DNA of 7,380 bases from JAZLGI01 sp045616225 (GTDB taxonomy: Bacteria > Spirochaetota > Spirochaetia > Sphaerochaetales > Sphaerochaetaceae): positions 1 through 7,380 of the forward strand of contig JAZLGI010000112.1 of the NCBI GenBank assembly GCA_045616225.1. Direction: 5' to 3'. Below are positions 5,309 to 7,380 of this stretch, piece after piece (the first letter of the stretch is position 1; the number at the start of each line of letters is the position of its first letter). A program made the translations under genes and the position numbers. The notes beneath the pieces were generated by a model that saw only the letters and a list, made by a program, of their open reading frames with translations, ran no database searches and was not told the DNA's origin.

Positions 5309-7113
5309 TAGAGAAAATGAAGGCCCTAACAGTTGTGACTGTCTCTTCCAAAAAAGAAGAACTTTTATCCAAGATAAGAGATTTTGGAGTCATGCATATT
5401 TCTGAAAGAAAGGCAGGCGACTCTTCTCTTACTCAGAAGTTCTCAAAAATGCAGACAGTCCTTCAAAAACTCAAAGAGTACGACTGTGATAGAAAAGAAG
5501 AAATTCTCAATAAAGATTCCTTTGAAAAATTGGACAAAGAAGTCTCTCTGGCTATTGAAAGCATAAAAGATATTACAGACCTTATAAACAAAAACCAACT
5601 CAAGGCCGAAAAAATCAAGGGCTGGGGAGATTTTGAGCCGTCCGAGATACTTTCTTTAAAAGAAGAAGGTATAGATTTGTCTTTCAGAACTCTTGAAGCA
5701 AAAGAGCTTAAGACAATGGACAGTTCAATAAATTTTATAAGGCTCAAGCCATTTGGAAAAATGGAAAACATTGCTGTTATAGGCAAGTATGAGATTCGTA
5801 TTCCGGGAACGGAATTAGAACTTCCTTCTGAAAGTTATTCATTTCTCTGCAATGAAATATCAAGATTAGAGAAAGAGAAGAATACACTTGAAAAGGTTAT
5901 CTCAGATGCAGCCGTTTACACAAAGTCTTACAATTACTGGATGAAGAAATGTTCAGATGAGATTATTTATTCTTCTGTAAGTAAGACCGCAGAAGAAGAT
6001 GAAGGACTCTGTATCTTAAGCGGTTATATTCCTGCAGATGAAGAAAAGACTTTTAAAACCATAGCTCTTGCAAACAGTTGGGCTTATGCAATAGATGATC
6101 CTTCTGAAGGTGATGAGAATGTTCCTACAAAGGTAAAATATTCTAAAGTTTCAGGTCTTATGGAACCTGTTTTTGAGATTTTAGGAACTGTCCCTGGATA
6201 CAGCGAATACGATATCAGTTTCTGGTTCCTCTGTTTCTTCTCATTATTCTTTGCAATGATTATTGGAGATGCCGGATACGGAATGATATTCCTGGCTCTA
6301 GGAATTTTCTTAAGAATTAAGCAGAAGAAATTCAATAATCTGAATTTGCTTGTAATTGTTGTGTCCTCTGCCACTGTAATTTGGGGTGCCGTTACGGGTA
6401 CATGGTTTGGCTTGGAAGGAGCAATGAATATCGGTCTTTTGAGGGCAATGGTTATCAAACCGCTTGCTAACTATCCACAGGCTTTTGGGTATTCTGCTAT
6501 TGACCAGCAGAATAATATGATGAAGTTGTGTTTCATGATTGGAACCATTCAGCTTACATTGGCTTGTGTGATGAATATCAGAAGAAAATGGACAGAAAGA
6601 AACGACAGTTGGATAGCAGATGTAGGCTGGCTTTTATCTATTAACTCGTTGTATTACGTAGTTCTTCTGTTGGTAATAGGAGAAAAAGTAAACCTGGTCC
6701 CGTTTGCTCTTTTCATTGTTTTGGGATTTGTCCTAGTCTGTATTTTTGGAGGAATGGCTCCGGGACTCTCATTTAAACAGGGATTAAAAGCAGGTCTTGG
6801 AGACTCTTTTACAAACTTCCTCAACACAATAAGTGCTTTTGGAAACATCATGAGTTACATAAGGCTGTTTGCCGTTGGTTTGGCATCTCTTGCCATTGCT
6901 CAGAGTTTTAATGATATGGCTTTGGGATTTAACGGAATTTTAAAAGTGGTTGGAATGGTCATATTCATCATTGGTCATGCCTTAAACCTTGTTATGGGTC
7001 TGCTCTCAGTAGTCGTTCACGGAGTAAGACTTAATTTGTTGGAATTCTCCGGTCAGCTTGGAATGGAGTGGGCCGGTGTAGCATATGAACCTTTTAAGGT
7101 TTCAGAAAAGTAA
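5305..7113 (+). CDS. atpI: V/A-type ATPase subunit I (a), membrane ion-channel stator
   Basis: Subunit I provides the two half-channels through which ions reach the rotating K ring and anchors the peripheral stalks. The protein is 602 residues, at the short end of the ~600-660 typical of bacteria. Residues 1-~300 are a cytoplasmic arm opening MIEKMKALTVVTVSSKKEE, with heptad-like helical stretches (~45-115, ~185-205). The C-terminal half carries about eight membrane helices near 305-320, 323-338, 346-366, 406-425, 439-458, 464-484, 500-537 and 545-585. The hinge motif GDAGYG (321-326) joins the first two. Two arginines expected to face the ring are present: R520 in YIRLFAVG and R575 in VHGVRLNLLEF, corresponding to yeast Vph1 R735 and R799. 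The protein ends YEPF plus a short tail, as in the family. The ATG overlaps the atpD stop; a 24-base gap follows before atpK, the largest gap inside the ATPase cluster. Confidence 0.96.
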   Translation: MIEKMKALTVVTVSSKKEELLSKIRDFGVMHISERKAGDSSLTQKFSKMQTVLQKLKEYDCDRKEEILNKDSFEKLDKEVSLAIESIKDITDLINKNQLKAEKIKGWGDFEPSEILSLKEEGIDLSFRTLEAKELKTMDSSINFIRLKPFGKMENIAVIGKYEIRIPGTELELPSESYSFLCNEISRLEKEKNTLEKVISDAAVYTKSYNYWMKKCSDEIIYSSVSKTAEEDEGLCILSGYIPADEEKTFKTIALANSWAYAIDDPSEGDENVPTKVKYSKVSGLMEPVFEILGTVPGYSEYDISFWFLCFFSLFFAMIIGDAGYGMIFLALGIFLRIKQKKFNNLNLLVIVVSSATVIWGAVTGTWFGLEGAMNIGLLRAMVIKPLANYPQAFGYSAIDQQNNMMKLCFMIGTIQLTLACVMNIRRKWTERNDSWIADVGWLLSINSLYYVVLLLVIGEKVNLVPFALFIVLGFVLVCIFGGMAPGLSFKQGLKAGLGDSFTNFLNTISAFGNIMSYIRLFAVGLASLAIAQSFNDMALGFNGILKVVGMVIFIIGHALNLVMGLLSVVVHGVRLNLLEFSGQLGMEWAGVAYEPFKVSEK

Positions 7114-7125
7114 TTTAGTGTTCAT

Positions 7126-7130
7126 AGGAG
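7126..7130 (+). promoter_or_regulatory. Ribosome binding site for subunit K
   Basis: AGGAG in the 24-base gap lies 7 bases before ATG 7138. Unlike the other ATPase ribosome binding sites from the DUF2764-like gene onward, it lies clear of the upstream coding sequence, which would allow independent initiation on a gene whose product is needed in many copies. Confidence 0.75.
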
Positions 7131-7137
7131 ATAAGTT

Positions 7138-7380
7138 ATGAATATTGCATTTATTGGTATGGCTTGCGCTCTTGGTCTTTCTGCTCTTGGTTCCTGTTTT
7201 GGAGCAGGTGCAGCAGCTCTTTCATCTGTAGGCGCTTGGAAAAAGTGTTATGCAAACGGAAAACCGGCTCCGTTTATCATGGTAGCTTTCTCAGGAGCTC
7301 CTCTTACACAGACAATTTACGGATTCCTTTTGATGAACTTTATCAGAAGTGCCTATGTTGCAGATCCTTCAAGAGGACTT
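7138..7380 (+). CDS. atpK: V/A-type ATPase subunit K (c, proteolipid ring), 3' truncated by window
   Basis: Eighty-one codons are visible from ATG 7138 to the window edge, with no stop. Subunit K forms the ion-carrying rotor ring; V-type members usually have two hairpins (four membrane helices, ~140-160 residues), so about half the protein is shown. Helix 1 (~3-29) is Gly/Ala-rich (LSALGSCFGAGAAA), followed by a short polar loop with KK and KP (~35-45) and helix 2 (~46-69) containing APLTQTIYGF. T57 and Q58 sit where the first hairpin of the Enterococcus hirae Na+ ring has T64 and Q65, two of its sodium ligands. The essential carboxylate of the second hairpin lies beyond the window, so coupling-ion choice cannot be settled. 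The region after residue 70 (DPSRGL) starts the loop to hairpin two. AGGAG 7 bases upstream supports the start. Confidence 0.92.
   Translation, partial: MNIAFIGMACALGLSALGSCFGAGAAALSSVGAWKKCYANGKPAPFIMVAFSGAPLTQTIYGFLLMNFIRSAYVADPSRGL

Noticed and set aside
6084..6458. 124-codon minus-strand open frame opposite subunit I
   Set aside because: It is the antisense shadow of the membrane-helix-coding part of atpI; its composition follows from complementing hydrophobic codons and it has no family resemblance.
7114..7137. Terminator between atpI and atpK
   Set aside because: The 24-base spacer has no inverted repeat followed by a T-run; it contains only the ribosome binding site.
1..7380. Mobile elements, CRISPR arrays, tRNA/rRNA genes, long repeats or horizontal-transfer boundaries
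   Set aside because: No transposase, direct-repeat array, structured RNA or abrupt composition change was seen. The window is wall-to-wall co-oriented genes; the only repeats are the two protein-level TPR units and the two similar junctions noted above.

Overview
The window is an AT-rich (roughly 40% G+C by eye), tightly packed, entirely plus-strand gene block. It carries a bacterial V/A-type ATPase operon in the order E - DUF2764-like protein - A - B - D - I - K. From memory, this order, the DUF2764-like gene between E and A, and the A-subunit signatures GPFGAGKT and GERAGE match the V-ATPase operons of spirochaetes (Treponema, Borrelia) and, more distantly, Chlamydia. The AT-rich composition fits a host-associated Treponema of the T. 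denticola/gut or rumen kind better than T. pallidum. The genus is an inference and was not checked by any search.

Layout. Positions 1-110 hold the last 35 codons of a gene that resembles the C-terminal half of a heavy-metal-associated (HMA/CopZ-like) domain. Its stop codon overlaps the ATG of a small tetratricopeptide-repeat protein (110-517). After a 20-base gap the ATPase genes begin: peripheral-stalk subunit E (538-1098), the DUF2764-like protein (1110-1640), catalytic subunit A (1658-3388), non-catalytic subunit B (3399-4691), central-stalk subunit D (4694-5308), membrane subunit I/a (5305-7113) and the 5' part of proteolipid subunit K/c (7138 to the window end). Gaps range from a 4-base overlap to 24 bases. 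Most start codons are preceded by a purine-rich Shine-Dalgarno sequence that lies in, or overlaps the stop of, the preceding gene, so translation is probably coupled along one mRNA. I found no convincing promoter or terminator; the transcript probably starts upstream of the window and continues beyond it. No stretch over 300 bases lacks a gene.

How the parts work together. A and B form the A3B3 head, D is the rotating shaft, E contributes the peripheral stalk, and I plus the ring of K subunits form the membrane ion channel. The key residues are visible: Walker A and B and the catalytic Glu in A, a degenerate P-loop and Arg finger in B, two channel arginines in I, and a Thr-Gln pair in the first hairpin of K. 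No recognisable subunits C/d, F or G/H are encoded here. The DUF2764-like protein is the obvious candidate to fill one of those roles.

Overall this is a conserved core-metabolism operon, not a new mobile or defence system. The points of real interest are the reduced subunit set with its uncharacterised partner protein, the metal-domain/TPR pair coupled upstream, and the coupling ion (Na+ or H+), which the partial K gene only hints at. Two start codons (A and D) are placed downstream of the longest possible reading frame, on ribosome-binding-site and family-alignment grounds.
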